In this document: piece by piece, positions 44,367-54,402 of the stretch
How the letters are laid out: each line of letters begins with the position of its first letter
How positions within the stretch are numbered: the first letter of the stretch is position 1
NCBI GenBank assembly: GCA_030150045.1
Contig: JASLGM010000039.1
Coordinates: 1 to 64,000 of the forward strand
DNA length: 64,000 nt
DNA from: Taishania sp.
GTDB taxonomy: Bacteria > Bacteroidota > Bacteroidia > Flavobacteriales_D > Crocinitomicaceae
Direction: 5' to 3'
Program-made: the position numbers and the translations under genes
Notes under the pieces: generated by a model
What the model was told of the DNA's origin: nothing
The model's input: the letters and a program-made list of their open reading frames with translations, nothing else
Database searches by the model: none

Positions 44367-45452
44367 TTACTTGATACTAATCGTTGCTCCAAACGTGTGG
44401 ATAATCCCAAAGATACCGGCAAAACGCGCAGTGTATTCTACACCGATTGCTGTTTTTTCCTTAACCTCACGATCTTTTCCAACTAAAGCATCAACGGAAA
44501 AACCAACAGCTGGACCGATTAAGGCATTAGCTCGGTTTTCAATTGAAGTAAGTTTTCTTTCGTAAGCGTAACCAGCCATAATGTTGAAAGCAACATTTTC
44601 TGCTGAGAAACCGTAATCAATACCAATTCTGAATTGGTCATAAGAGAACGAGTTCGCTGTGTACGCTAATGCAAGAACTAATCTATTGTTTTCATTAAAA
44701 ACGAAATCATAAGATCCACCCATTGCTAACAAAGCTGGCATTTCATAAGAAGCCAAACGCTGTTCCATAGACATGATGTAATCATTACTTAAAGGATTTG
44801 TTTGCGCAGCAAAACCATCTCCCTTAGGTTTCATTTTACCACCTACGTTACGTAGAGCAATACCAAATTTAAGTTTTTCGTCTTTAGTTACATAACGGAT
44901 ACCTGCATCAAAAGCTACTCCATTAGATTTAACATTCGAAATCGTTTCACTTACCACCTTTACGTTAACCCCTGCACTAATTGTACTTGAGAAAGCGTGT
45001 GCATAAGAAACGTTCACTATGTTAACACGTGGAGAATAATATCCGATATTTCCTTCAGGATTACTTACCGTTGTGATTGGAATATCACCATAGTTGAATC
45101 CTTGAAAACTTGCTGCAACCACAGAGTTTTTACCAAGTCTTTGTGCAATACCTGCAGAGTTTAGAGAGATTCCAGCTTGTGCCCCCATCCAGTTTGTATG
45201 ATTAAACTTGATTTGAGTTTTACTAGTGGAAGCAAGACCAGCCACGTTCAAGAACTGTGCTTCTAGTCCAGTAACGGTAGATACCCCAGCATCTGCCATT
45301 GCAGAAGAACGAGCCCAAGGGTTAACTAGTAAATGTCCAGCACCACTGGAACCCACGCGGTCTTCATTTCCAGCGATTCCTACGAAGCTCGATAATAGAG
45401 CTCCGCAGAAAACAACTGTTTTAATATTTAAGAATGACTTTTTCATCTTCAA
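44367..45452 (-). CDS. PorV/PorQ-like outer-membrane beta-barrel protein
   Basis: 361 residues with signal peptide. The start of the mature part, SSGAGHLLVNPWARSSAMADAGVST followed by GLEAQFLNVAGLA, is the PorV/PorQ/UPF0164 signature, and the rest is a FadL-like barrel ending in an aromatic strand. PorV shuttles T9SS cargo from the translocon to the attachment complex. This copy lies 15 bp downstream of a giant secreted protein and not beside PorU, so it may be a paralogue dedicated to that partner. The name PorV itself is not certain. Confidence 0.85.
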   Translation of the reverse strand: MKMKKSFLNIKTVVFCGALLSSFVGIAGNEDRVGSSGAGHLLVNPWARSSAMADAGVSTVTGLEAQFLNVAGLASTSKTQIKFNHTNWMGAQAGISLNSAGIAQRLGKNSVVAASFQGFNYGDIPITTVSNPEGNIGYYSPRVNIVNVSYAHAFSSTISAGVNVKVVSETISNVKSNGVAFDAGIRYVTKDEKLKFGIALRNVGGKMKPKGDGFAAQTNPLSNDYIMSMEQRLASYEMPALLAMGGSYDFVFNENNRLVLALAYTANSFSYDQFRIGIDYGFSAENVAFNIMAGYAYERKLTSIENRANALIGPAVGFSVDALVGKDREVKEKTAIGVEYTARFAGIFGIIHTFGATISIK

Positions 45453-45467
45453 ATAACATTAATTTGT

Positions 45468-48400
45468 TTAAATACCTTGTAAGTCAGCTTGACGAACACC
45501 AATGTACGCTTTAAGTACACGTTGTCCAATCTCTGGTACATTCACATGAATTAAATAAACACCTGATGCCACTGGCACACGTTGGTGGTTATTAAGATCC
45601 CAATCAATGAAAGTCACAGGACTATCTTTTTTGTAAGATCTCACCAGTTTACCATTACTTGTAAAGATTTTCACCTCACATACTTCTGGAAGGTTAACAA
45701 TTTTCACTTTAGTATCTAATCTACCTTCTTCGTATTCAGAGTATGCATAGTAAGGGTTTGGTACAATGTTGATCATATTCAACGCCTCAGCCAATGCATC
45801 TTTACTGTCTTTAACTGTACGGATATCGCTAATTGTCCATTCGTACATTGGTCGACCTTGGTTAAGTCCAGTAGCGCTATAGTTTTTGTACTCTTTGTTA
45901 ACGCGTAACTTAATTGTTGTTTTTGTCTCCAACATTTTACGTCCTGAGCTTAACAATGGGTAAACGATCCACTGTAAGTTACCGTATAATTTACGCGCCA
46001 TCGTCGTATTTGTAGGAGTTGTCTCAAGTCCTTTCAATAACGAGTAAACCTCAGGTAAATCACCTGTAGAGTATGAAGGTAAATAATGCCCTAAATCCTC
46101 TGTTTGTGCTGTCAAGTTAATTGTTTTAGAAAGCGTTCCAAAAACCCAAACTGGTTGCATTCCTCCTAATACATAGTTTCCTGAGTTATCTGTCAAACGG
46201 CTTGACGGATTCCAGATCATATCTGTTCCACCATCAGTACCGAAGTAAGAGTTCTCTCCGAAAGCCATTTGAAGACGTACTCCTGTTTCAAGATCGATTG
46301 CGTATCCAGGGAACCATCCTAATCCAGTAGTTCCAGATCCGTCAGGACGACCTTCTTTATCTACAGATGGAGATCTTCTTAATCCTCCAGATTTTGCATT
46401 ACCGATGTTCAATGCTTCATCAACTCCTAACTCGATAACTGGAACTCTTGTCCACAAGCTCTTATCATCTGTCATAACGATATCAACACTTGATAAGTAA
46501 GACAATGAAGCTACGTTTCTCGGAATAGAGTGAGAAACACCAGGATAATATTTCAACGGGAACAATCCACCAACACCAGCTCTTGTTACTTTATGAGGTG
46601 CAACACCACCATTCAATAACTTAGCAAAATCCTTTTTGTTATCTAAATTTTTCTCATCTGAGAATAAACATGGATTAAAGATCCCTAATGTCGGTTGACA
46701 ATCTGTGATTTCATTCTCTCCTGAAGAAATCCAGTTTGTAGGATTTAATGCCTCAGTTTGAGTTACGAAACTTAACCAACGTTTAGAACTATCCTTGAAC
46801 TCGATTGTCGCAGAAAGCGGCGAAGTTGTTCTGTGATAAATCTGTGTATAGTTTGGTACAGTTGAATATTTATTTTGGAAGATCTGAACAGAAATACCTA
46901 ATTGAGGTAATATTTGTTCATTGTCTTGTTTAATCGCTACATCTGAAGAATACGTTTCGATTAAATCTCCACCTTTTTCTTTAAAGTGTTGCAATATCCA
47001 TTTCGCTGTATCAGCTGCGTTACCGTTAGCTACGTTTGTATTATAGTCTACAAATTTAACTGTGAAATATCCTGGTACAACATTTAATGGGTCGATTACT
47101 TTTACATTAATTGGAGCACCACCTAAATCGTATGTTAATGCATCTAATTTTCCATTAGCCAAAATCTTCTCTTCAGAATCTTTCGTTAATTTCAATTGTT
47201 GCCCACCGTTACCTGTTCCATCGATACGAGTAATACGTGGCGTCGTTCCATAAGGAACAGATTGATACGTACCACCTGCCTCTGGCATTGGGTTGTGTGG
47301 AGTTGCAGAAACAGCACGAACAGATTGTCCATCATAAGAAAGACGAGAAGAAATATATTGTGTCTTTTGTCCGTCTAATGAAGTTGGGTCCGTTTGATCA
47401 TACAATTTGTAATTATTGTAAGCGTAAGCCACAGCTATATAGTAATATTTCTTGTGGTTTACTAACGTTTTATCTGTACTTAATGAGAACATATCATCTG
47501 TAATACGGAAAGTGTGTTTAATACCTTGGTCCGTACCAGCAACCATCTCACGTCCTTCTAAGATACCGTACTGTTCGTTCAACGTATAGTTACGCATTTT
47601 AGTAACACCATTTTTGATATCACATTGTGCAACCAAACGTGCTTTAGACAAATCTGTAATATCAGCAGAAGAAGCATCTTTATTCAACATTTGGAAGATT
47701 TGGTAACCTTCAAAACGGTACGTACGATCTGCTACAGTTGTAGGAATGTTAATATCATCAACTTCCTCATATTTCTCCAGATAGTTATTAGAAGATGGTG
47801 GGTTTGAAATCATCAAAATCAACTCATTTTCCAACTCTTGAATTTCCAATTTTGGAGCGTTTGGCGGATCTAAAATTTTAAAACATGCATTAAATAAAGC
47901 TTGTGCTTTCGTATCCGCAATCTTCATTTTGTTAACTGAAGCTTGTAATCCTCCTTCTGTAGATCGTCCGTAAACGATACCAACAGTAATGTTATTCATC
48001 GCTCCTGGTTTCAATGTAAATGGTCCAGCAGATTGAACAAATCGTCTATCATGAGGTGCGTTACCTGCAGATTCTTCTGTCCATTCAAAACCTGGATCAA
48101 TTCCATTTGTCGCCCAGAATAATGGATCTGAGTCACCTGGGAACATATACTGAGATTCCAAAGATGTTACACCTGGAGAACCTGTAAATCCTCTACCACC
48201 GAAGTACATTGTAGAACCATCTGCCCATCTACCACGCATAAAGTTGTAGTATTGAACATAAACGTTAGGATCCGTATAAGGATAAACTGATTGACGATCG
48301 AAGTATGTAAAACGTCTCATTCCATAACGCTCGTTATCGATGATACCATCTCCATAACCAGTACCTACACCAGCATAAACAATTCCTTTGTTAGTAATCG

Positions 48401-49715
48401 CATCAGCAACTGTTGGAGTTACCCAAGCGTTAGTTGCAGGGTCAAAATAAGGACCAGGGTTATCAACACCATCTACATCTTGGTATGGACCTTCGAAGAA
48501 GTCAACTCCAATCGCAGGAGGATTTGAACCGTATCCAATTTGAGCTCCTTGCGTTGGATCGAAAGGCTCACCATTGTATGCATATCCTAATCCACGAGAT
48601 ACGTCACAACCTACATAGTCATTTTCAGAGAAACCGATATCTGGATCCACATACTGAGAGAAGAATGTATTTGTCAACGTTTGTGTTGAACGGTTAATCA
48701 ACTCATAGTTATAGAACGTCATGTTGTTGATTTCATCTGTTGTACCGAAAGCAAATGCTTGCGCACGGATTTCCATACCAATCGGATCAGCTTTTGTTTC
48801 TGTGTGAGCATTTCCTTTATCGTTGAAAACAAACCAAATTGTTTCGTCACCAAATAAAGTAACACGACGGTCAACACCACATAAGATATCATCACGTCCT
48901 AAGATATCATCATACCAAGGGTAGTCACCATCAGCGATTGGATCATACACACCATTCTTAACACCATTGATTTCTCTATCATAGAAAGGTGCTAAAAAAT
49001 AATCTTGGAATTCATCTGGATTTCCATGAGCTGGCCAATCATAAATCAATTCCAATTCACGAGGAGTTGGTTTTGTTTCTTCAGCTTTAGCACAAAGATC
49101 TGCGTCAGCTGTTGGAGACAATGCGTTACATGCTTCCCACCAAATGATGAAACGAGTAACAATTGATTTATTGATACGGAAGAATTTGTCGTACTTCGTA
49201 CATTGAATGTCCGTAGTATTCGCATCTCCATATGGGCGAATTGTATTATCTCCTACAGGCCCAGAAGGATCGTAGTTAACGTCATTATGGTGTGGGATAG
49301 CTACTGAAAGCGGTCCAGGCCAGAAGTCATTCCCTTCTGAACGGAAACGTACAGCTGCTAATTTAAGCATACCGTTAACGTCTTCTCCACCCATCCATAA
49401 AGCAGCAGCAAAGATCGCTCTTACACCTCCACCTTTTGGAACTTCGTATCCGGCTACGTTGTTAGCACGGTCCATAAAAAGAACACCCCCCATTTCAAGT
49501 AGTGCACTAACACCATTGAAATCTAGAACATATTTTCTTACAGCCGGCGCACAGAATGCAGCCTTGTTTTGGTTATCATTTTGAGCATGCACTTGATTGC
49601 TCGGGGCTAAACCAGACGACCCCTGTCCCTCGCTTGGTTTTACATAACCAAACGACACATTACTGAGGAATAATCCTATTCCTAAAAGTAAGGTGGTTTT
49701 AAAATATTGCTTCAT
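45468..49715 (-). CDS. Giant secreted protein with a T9SS type A-like C-terminal domain
   Basis: 1415 residues. Signal peptide (ends NVSFGYVKP), then long regions without recognised domains but rich in aromatic, Asp and Gly residues and in surface-protein-like motifs (DPDIGFSENDYVGCDVSRGLGYAYNG uninterrupted over residues about 365-390). The end has NPYYAYSEYE, VKIFTSNGKLVRSYKKDSP, ASGVYLIHV and VLKAYIGVR, a layout close to the T9SS type A sorting domain. Its genes on both sides are a TonB receptor (18 bp) and a PorV-like barrel (15 bp). It may be a surface subunit of the receptor complex. No enzyme motif was recognised. Confidence 0.78.
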   Translation of the reverse strand: MKQYFKTTLLLGIGLFLSNVSFGYVKPSEGQGSSGLAPSNQVHAQNDNQNKAAFCAPAVRKYVLDFNGVSALLEMGGVLFMDRANNVAGYEVPKGGGVRAIFAAALWMGGEDVNGMLKLAAVRFRSEGNDFWPGPLSVAIPHHNDVNYDPSGPVGDNTIRPYGDANTTDIQCTKYDKFFRINKSIVTRFIIWWEACNALSPTADADLCAKAEETKPTPRELELIYDWPAHGNPDEFQDYFLAPFYDREINGVKNGVYDPIADGDYPWYDDILGRDDILCGVDRRVTLFGDETIWFVFNDKGNAHTETKADPIGMEIRAQAFAFGTTDEINNMTFYNYELINRSTQTLTNTFFSQYVDPDIGFSENDYVGCDVSRGLGYAYNGEPFDPTQGAQIGYGSNPPAIGVDFFEGPYQDVDGVDNPGPYFDPATNAWVTPTVADAITNKGIVYAGVGTGYGDGIIDNERYGMRRFTYFDRQSVYPYTDPNVYVQYYNFMRGRWADGSTMYFGGRGFTGSPGVTSLESQYMFPGDSDPLFWATNGIDPGFEWTEESAGNAPHDRRFVQSAGPFTLKPGAMNNITVGIVYGRSTEGGLQASVNKMKIADTKAQALFNACFKILDPPNAPKLEIQELENELILMISNPPSSNNYLEKYEEVDDINIPTTVADRTYRFEGYQIFQMLNKDASSADITDLSKARLVAQCDIKNGVTKMRNYTLNEQYGILEGREMVAGTDQGIKHTFRITDDMFSLSTDKTLVNHKKYYYIAVAYAYNNYKLYDQTDPTSLDGQKTQYISSRLSYDGQSVRAVSATPHNPMPEAGGTYQSVPYGTTPRITRIDGTGNGGQQLKLTKDSEEKILANGKLDALTYDLGGAPINVKVIDPLNVVPGYFTVKFVDYNTNVANGNAADTAKWILQHFKEKGGDLIETYSSDVAIKQDNEQILPQLGISVQIFQNKYSTVPNYTQIYHRTTSPLSATIEFKDSSKRWLSFVTQTEALNPTNWISSGENEITDCQPTLGIFNPCLFSDEKNLDNKKDFAKLLNGGVAPHKVTRAGVGGLFPLKYYPGVSHSIPRNVASLSYLSSVDIVMTDDKSLWTRVPVIELGVDEALNIGNAKSGGLRRSPSVDKEGRPDGSGTTGLGWFPGYAIDLETGVRLQMAFGENSYFGTDGGTDMIWNPSSRLTDNSGNYVLGGMQPVWVFGTLSKTINLTAQTEDLGHYLPSYSTGDLPEVYSLLKGLETTPTNTTMARKLYGNLQWIVYPLLSSGRKMLETKTTIKLRVNKEYKNYSATGLNQGRPMYEWTISDIRTVKDSKDALAEALNMINIVPNPYYAYSEYEEGRLDTKVKIVNLPEVCEVKIFTSNGKLVRSYKKDSPVTFIDWDLNNHQRVPVASGVYLIHVNVPEIGQRVLKAYIGVRQADLQGI

Positions 49716-49733
49716 GACAACTGCTTGCGTTAA

Positions 49734-52700
49734 TTAGAAATCAAATTTAATTCCTAGACGAATCTGACGAGGTACACTGATGTTATAAGGGTTGTTTACC
49801 TTCATCATGTAGTAATCTCTGTAAGACTGCTCGTCCACTTGATTTTGAATTGAAGACTGGCTGGTTGCTGCTTCTAAGAAACCGTCATCATTCGAGTTTC
49901 CTGTAGCTCTATACAATCCAAGAACGTTTTTCTGATTAAACAAGTTTGTAGCACGGATGTAAACATTCATGTACATGTGTTTTTTCTTATCTTGATTCTT
50001 TTTGTCTTTGAACTCAAAATTAAATGTTCTGTCTAATTGTAAGTCTAGACGGTATTGCCAAGGAAGACGAGATCCATTTGTAGATCCATCTAAACCTTGA
50101 GCTGACCCACCAACTAAAGCTTGTGTATTGATAATTTGTGAAGATCTAGAATATGGGTTACCTGAGTAAATGTTAGCTAAGATATTTAACCCCATGTTTC
50201 CGAATACTTCGTAGTTACCAATTTTTGGTCCGTTATATTCTGCACCTGTTCCATAACGGTAATCAAACATTACAGAAAATGCATGACGTTGGTCATAAGA
50301 CAATGGGAAGATAGAACGTAAGTTTGGTTTACCTGCAGAGATCAAACCTGCTTGTGACGTTGCATCAGATCCAGTACCATCAGCAAACTGCAATGTATAT
50401 GCTGCAGTCATACGAATGTTCCCTGTTCTACGTAAGTCATAAGAAAGTGTTAATCCTTTTACTGTACCAAAATCTCTGTTTCCAAAAGTTTTGTATGTCG
50501 CTGGATAAGCAGAGTTAACTGCAATCATTTGTACGTTGTTTCTCAACTCACGGTAGAAAGCTTCAATCTTAATTGAAGATGTCTTTCCGATTACTTGTTG
50601 GAATCCTAATGCATAATCAATCGTTGTCTCTGGCTTCAAGTTTGAGTTATTTACCACTTGGTTACGTGTATAAATATACTGGTATTCATATGGGTCAAAA
50701 CGTACACCTGTAGTAGGTCTCTTTGTCAATACATCATAGTGAGCAAAGAAAACAGACTTATCAGATACTGGGAAAGAGAAAGAGATACGTGGCATCACAC
50801 TTACTTGAGCCTTGTAATCTTCAAATGCACTTGAATTGATTTTGTCTTGTGTAGGGTCTAACAAATAAGGGTTAACTCCTGTCGCACCTTCTACAGCTTT
50901 AGCGTCTTCGATAGCTGTACCCGAAGCATTGTACCATTGGTCACCTTTACGGTATCCTTTGATTGCAGAAGGATTGTCTTTATTATCTACATAAACAACA
51001 TAATCGTCACCCATTGAAGATGGAATCTCAGAGTCATTCAACCATTCGAATCCATTTTGACCTTTTTGCGCGCGTGTTTCACCAACAGTGTGAGCATTAA
51101 ACATTAAATAAGGATCTTTCAATACAGGTTGGTTAGCATCAAATACGTCAACACGAACCCCAACATTGAAGATAATATCTTTGAAAGAGAACTTATCCAT
51201 GATATATCCAGATATATAAGTAGGTTGGAAAGCTCCTACAAAACGTTTGTAGTTTCCATTCTCATCAAACTCATTGAAATATTTATCAATGTTTGTTTTA
51301 CCTCTCACTTTTTTACCTGTATGGTCATAACCATAATAAGTAATATAAGAGTTTCCAGAGTTTAACAACTCGTCTGGAGCAAACATATCTAAACGGAACG
51401 TATTTGGATCCATAGCATCAACTTGTAAAAAGTCGTTTCCTCCTGGATTTAATCCTAATTCTTTACGTAAGTTGTAATCAAAGAAAGATTGAACATCTCC
51501 ATTCGCTGCACCACCGTATACTCCACCATTTGTAGCAGCTTTACCTGCATTCAAGCGATCATAAGTGATTACTTGGTACGCATCATGTTGAACAACTGAA
51601 ATTGGCGTTCCTTCTTTATCAATCTCACCAATGTGAGAGTTTGCTAACAAACGAGCACTGTTCCAAATTCCGATTGGTCCTAAATCTCCTGATCCCCAAC
51701 CACGGTCTGTACGTTGTTCGTACTCAAACCCTAAAGTCAATGTGTGGTTTCCAATAACAACACCCCCTGAACCAGTAACACGTAATTGGTTATTGTTAGA
51801 CTTAGAGAATCCGTTGTATGGTGTACCAAATGAACTCCATAAATTGTAAACTGAATTAGGAGCATAACCATTCAATAAACCGTTGAAGTTTAAGATTTGG
51901 TCATTGCTACGAATATTATTATCTCTTAGTTCATAAACTTGAGAAGTAAAACGAGCTAATTCTGGGTTTAATTCAGAAGGCGTAAACACTACACCATTTT
52001 GGTATGGATTCGCTTCGTTGAAATAAACTTTGTTATCTCCATCAAATGTATATCCATAAGAATAATTAGATTCAAATTTACCAACGTGTCCGTAGTTGAA
52101 CAAGTCATATTTAAATCTCTTATCATAAGATTCTCCATTAGATTGAGAGTAATCTACCATCAATGAGTAATAAGCAGACTTGAATTTAGAAGAACTTCCT
52201 TCACGCTCATTTTTGAATCGTTGAGTTAAACGTCCATATACTCTCCAATCTAGGTTCTTTGAGAAACCAAAGTTGTTCCAGTTGAAAAGTGATCCACTAC
52301 GGCTATATGCGTTTCCATCTCTATAGTTCAATGATCCACCAAAAGACAAGTTCATGTTTGGCCCTGTATTTACATCTATTTTAGCTTGTGCGGCAACATT
52401 TTGCTGACGAGCATTCATTCTGTATTTTACATTTTCAAAATCATCCTCTCTTAAGAAATCTGTTGCAAAGTAAGTTCCTTGACCATCCCCTCTCGCTACA
52501 AGCGGGTTAGCAGTAATTTGCTCTCTAACGTCTTTCTTAACGCGTTGAGAACCTCCATTCAATGGACGTCCGTCTAATTCGTTTAAGTACATCGCAGAAA
52601 CCAAGAACCCTAAGATAGGTTTCACTTTAGCTCCTGTAGAGTCTTTTTTCATCAATAATGGTCCTGACAACATTCCTTCAAAAAGGTTGTAAGCATATCG

Positions 52701-53507
52701 GTCCAATCCAAAAGACTTACCATCATACCCTAGAGGATCTTTTCCTTTTAAGAAAATCCCTGAGGTAACTCCCTCGATAGATCCGAAGTAAGTTGAAGAT
52801 GGTCCTCTTGTTGTAATGGATACGATACCTCCGGTAACGTCACCGTAATTTGCAGGTAGACCACCAGTAATAACTGACACCTCTTCCAATGCAGATTTTG
52901 GTAAGTTCGCAGACCCACGTACTTTAACCCCATCGATGTAATAATAAGATGCATCTGAACGCGAACCACGGATGGATAATGATCCCGACCCTTCGTCAGC
53001 ATTCACCCCTCCAACAGTACGCGCAACACCATCTGCAGAACGAACTGGCAGGGTTTTAATGTCATCACGTGTAATGGTTTGACCAGAAGGCCCTCCATCC
53101 TTTACAATCAACGGAACTCGGTAGTGAGAAACCACGACTTGATCCAATTCAACAGAAGCTTTTGGCTTTGAAATTGCCAACTCCCCACTGTTTAAGAAAG
53201 TTATACGATCTCCAGACACGATCACGCCTTCAAGACGAATAGCTTGGTAACCTTCACCTTCGTTTTTCACCTCAACGTCATACGCTCCTGGTGATAAAGA
53301 AGTAATGTGAAAACCTCCATCTTCATCTGTGTTGGCACCTCCCTTTAGGTTGCCGTTCTGGAAAAGAAGCACTTTCGAATACTCGACCGGTGCTTTAGTC
53401 TGTGCGTCAATAACTACCCCCTTTATCTCACCAAGACCGGTTTGACCAAAGGAATACGCTACTGATAACAAAAGACTTACGATTAACAAGTGTAAATTTC
53501 GTAACAT
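49734..53507 (-). CDS. TonB-dependent receptor with N-terminal carboxypeptidase-regulatory-like domain
   Basis: 1257 residues. Signal peptide 1-22; Ig-like regulatory domain at about 23-110 (GEIKGVVIDAQTKAPVEYSKV); plug at about 125-245 (TITRDDIKTLPVRSADGVARTVGG, SIRGSRSDASYYYIDGVKV, EVSVITGGLPANYGDVTGG); then a long 22-strand-type barrel ending in IRLGIKFDF. It imports an unknown large substrate with TonB energy. First gene of a compact three-gene operon (gaps 18 and 15 bp). No SusD partner is present; the downstream 1415-residue protein may fill an analogous role. Confidence 0.88.
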   Translation of the reverse strand: MLRNLHLLIVSLLLSVAYSFGQTGLGEIKGVVIDAQTKAPVEYSKVLLFQNGNLKGGANTDEDGGFHITSLSPGAYDVEVKNEGEGYQAIRLEGVIVSGDRITFLNSGELAISKPKASVELDQVVVSHYRVPLIVKDGGPSGQTITRDDIKTLPVRSADGVARTVGGVNADEGSGSLSIRGSRSDASYYYIDGVKVRGSANLPKSALEEVSVITGGLPANYGDVTGGIVSITTRGPSSTYFGSIEGVTSGIFLKGKDPLGYDGKSFGLDRYAYNLFEGMLSGPLLMKKDSTGAKVKPILGFLVSAMYLNELDGRPLNGGSQRVKKDVREQITANPLVARGDGQGTYFATDFLREDDFENVKYRMNARQQNVAAQAKIDVNTGPNMNLSFGGSLNYRDGNAYSRSGSLFNWNNFGFSKNLDWRVYGRLTQRFKNEREGSSSKFKSAYYSLMVDYSQSNGESYDKRFKYDLFNYGHVGKFESNYSYGYTFDGDNKVYFNEANPYQNGVVFTPSELNPELARFTSQVYELRDNNIRSNDQILNFNGLLNGYAPNSVYNLWSSFGTPYNGFSKSNNNQLRVTGSGGVVIGNHTLTLGFEYEQRTDRGWGSGDLGPIGIWNSARLLANSHIGEIDKEGTPISVVQHDAYQVITYDRLNAGKAATNGGVYGGAANGDVQSFFDYNLRKELGLNPGGNDFLQVDAMDPNTFRLDMFAPDELLNSGNSYITYYGYDHTGKKVRGKTNIDKYFNEFDENGNYKRFVGAFQPTYISGYIMDKFSFKDIIFNVGVRVDVFDANQPVLKDPYLMFNAHTVGETRAQKGQNGFEWLNDSEIPSSMGDDYVVYVDNKDNPSAIKGYRKGDQWYNASGTAIEDAKAVEGATGVNPYLLDPTQDKINSSAFEDYKAQVSVMPRISFSFPVSDKSVFFAHYDVLTKRPTTGVRFDPYEYQYIYTRNQVVNNSNLKPETTIDYALGFQQVIGKTSSIKIEAFYRELRNNVQMIAVNSAYPATYKTFGNRDFGTVKGLTLSYDLRRTGNIRMTAAYTLQFADGTGSDATSQAGLISAGKPNLRSIFPLSYDQRHAFSVMFDYRYGTGAEYNGPKIGNYEVFGNMGLNILANIYSGNPYSRSSQIINTQALVGGSAQGLDGSTNGSRLPWQYRLDLQLDRTFNFEFKDKKNQDKKKHMYMNVYIRATNLFNQKNVLGLYRATGNSNDDGFLEAATSQSSIQNQVDEQSYRDYYMMKVNNPYNISVPRQIRLGIKFDF

Positions 53508-53755
53508 AAGTACAGCCTATTTTTAATCTATTTTACGCTATTAAGCGGGTAAATATAGGAAAAAACATATTCATTAACTATTTGTTAAATAATTAAAATT
53601 TCATCCCACTTTAACCGCTCCTAACAAATATATATCTTTTTCAACCGTTTAACATCAAATATTGCCGTACGTTTATTGCCAATATAGTGAACATGGTCTT
53701 TGGATGATTATTCACTTCATTTTGTTGATTTAAAAGTACATTCAATGCTTTCATA

Positions 53756-53763
53756 TATCTTTG
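53756..53763 (+). promoter_or_regulatory. -7 box of the phosphopantetheinyl transferase gene
   Basis: TATCTTTG with the ATG only 4 nt past its end, the same geometry as at the copper operon. The 260-bp gap 53508-53767 is otherwise AT-rich without visible features. Confidence 0.5.
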
Positions 53764-53767
53764 TGTT

Positions 53768-54400
53768 ATGAAAAATAAAATGAAAAGTGATATATCCTTT
53801 CATATTCAAGACGTATCCATTTACATTAACACTCTGAATGACAATTCGCTATCAAACATTTCGTTTTTTTTAACAAATCAGGAAAAGGAGAAAATCGCTA
53901 CATTTAAAAATCAAAGTAGAATTGATTCCTTTGTCGAAACACGCTGGCTTGTTCATTCGATTTTCCCAGGAAACACCATCCGATACAATACGCTTGGCGC
54001 ACCTCATCTCTATCCATTGAATGGTTTTCTATCTATTAGTCATTCTGGAGCATTCTGCGGAATAGCCTTCAGCAAGGAAAAGAAAATAGGATTAGACATG
54101 GAATGCTATTCAGAGAAAGCGCACAGGGTCCGATCCAAATTTTTACACCCCGATGAAGAACAATTTGCTATCTCAGCGAAAATGGACACGATAATATGGT
54201 CTGCAAAAGAGGCTCTCTATAAAATATCAGAAAAAAATCAGTTGATTTTTAAAACCCAACTGCGGATAATGAAACACAATCCCGAAACATCTACTTTTGA
54301 TGCGGTGATACATTTTCACAACGAACGAACAGTTTCTTACACGATACACTATATATTACATGAACATTTTATACTTACTTTAGCTTTAGAAAAAAAGTAA
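53768..54400 (+). CDS. 4'-phosphopantetheinyl transferase (Sfp type)
   Basis: 210 residues. The magnesium-binding motif GLDMECY (Asp and Glu ligands) and the WSAKEALYK motif are present, preceded by FLSISHSGAFCGIAFS. The enzyme moves phosphopantetheine from CoA to a carrier-protein serine in the cytosol. Whether it serves fatty-acid ACP or another carrier is unclear; the Sfp-like length suggests broad specificity. Its stop is 2 bp before the pcrB start. Confidence 0.93.
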   Translation: MKNKMKSDISFHIQDVSIYINTLNDNSLSNISFFLTNQEKEKIATFKNQSRIDSFVETRWLVHSIFPGNTIRYNTLGAPHLYPLNGFLSISHSGAFCGIAFSKEKKIGLDMECYSEKAHRVRSKFLHPDEEQFAISAKMDTIIWSAKEALYKISEKNQLIFKTQLRIMKHNPETSTFDAVIHFHNERTVSYTIHYILHEHFILTLALEKK

Positions 54401-54402
54401 GC

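Noticed and set aside
45226..49231. Many 60-90 codon frames opposite the PorV-like and 1415-residue genes
   Set aside because: Shadow frames without start-site signals or family similarity.
53508..53767. Looked for a regulatory RNA or small gene in this divergent gap
   Set aside because: Only AT-rich sequence and the -7 box at 53756 could be supported.
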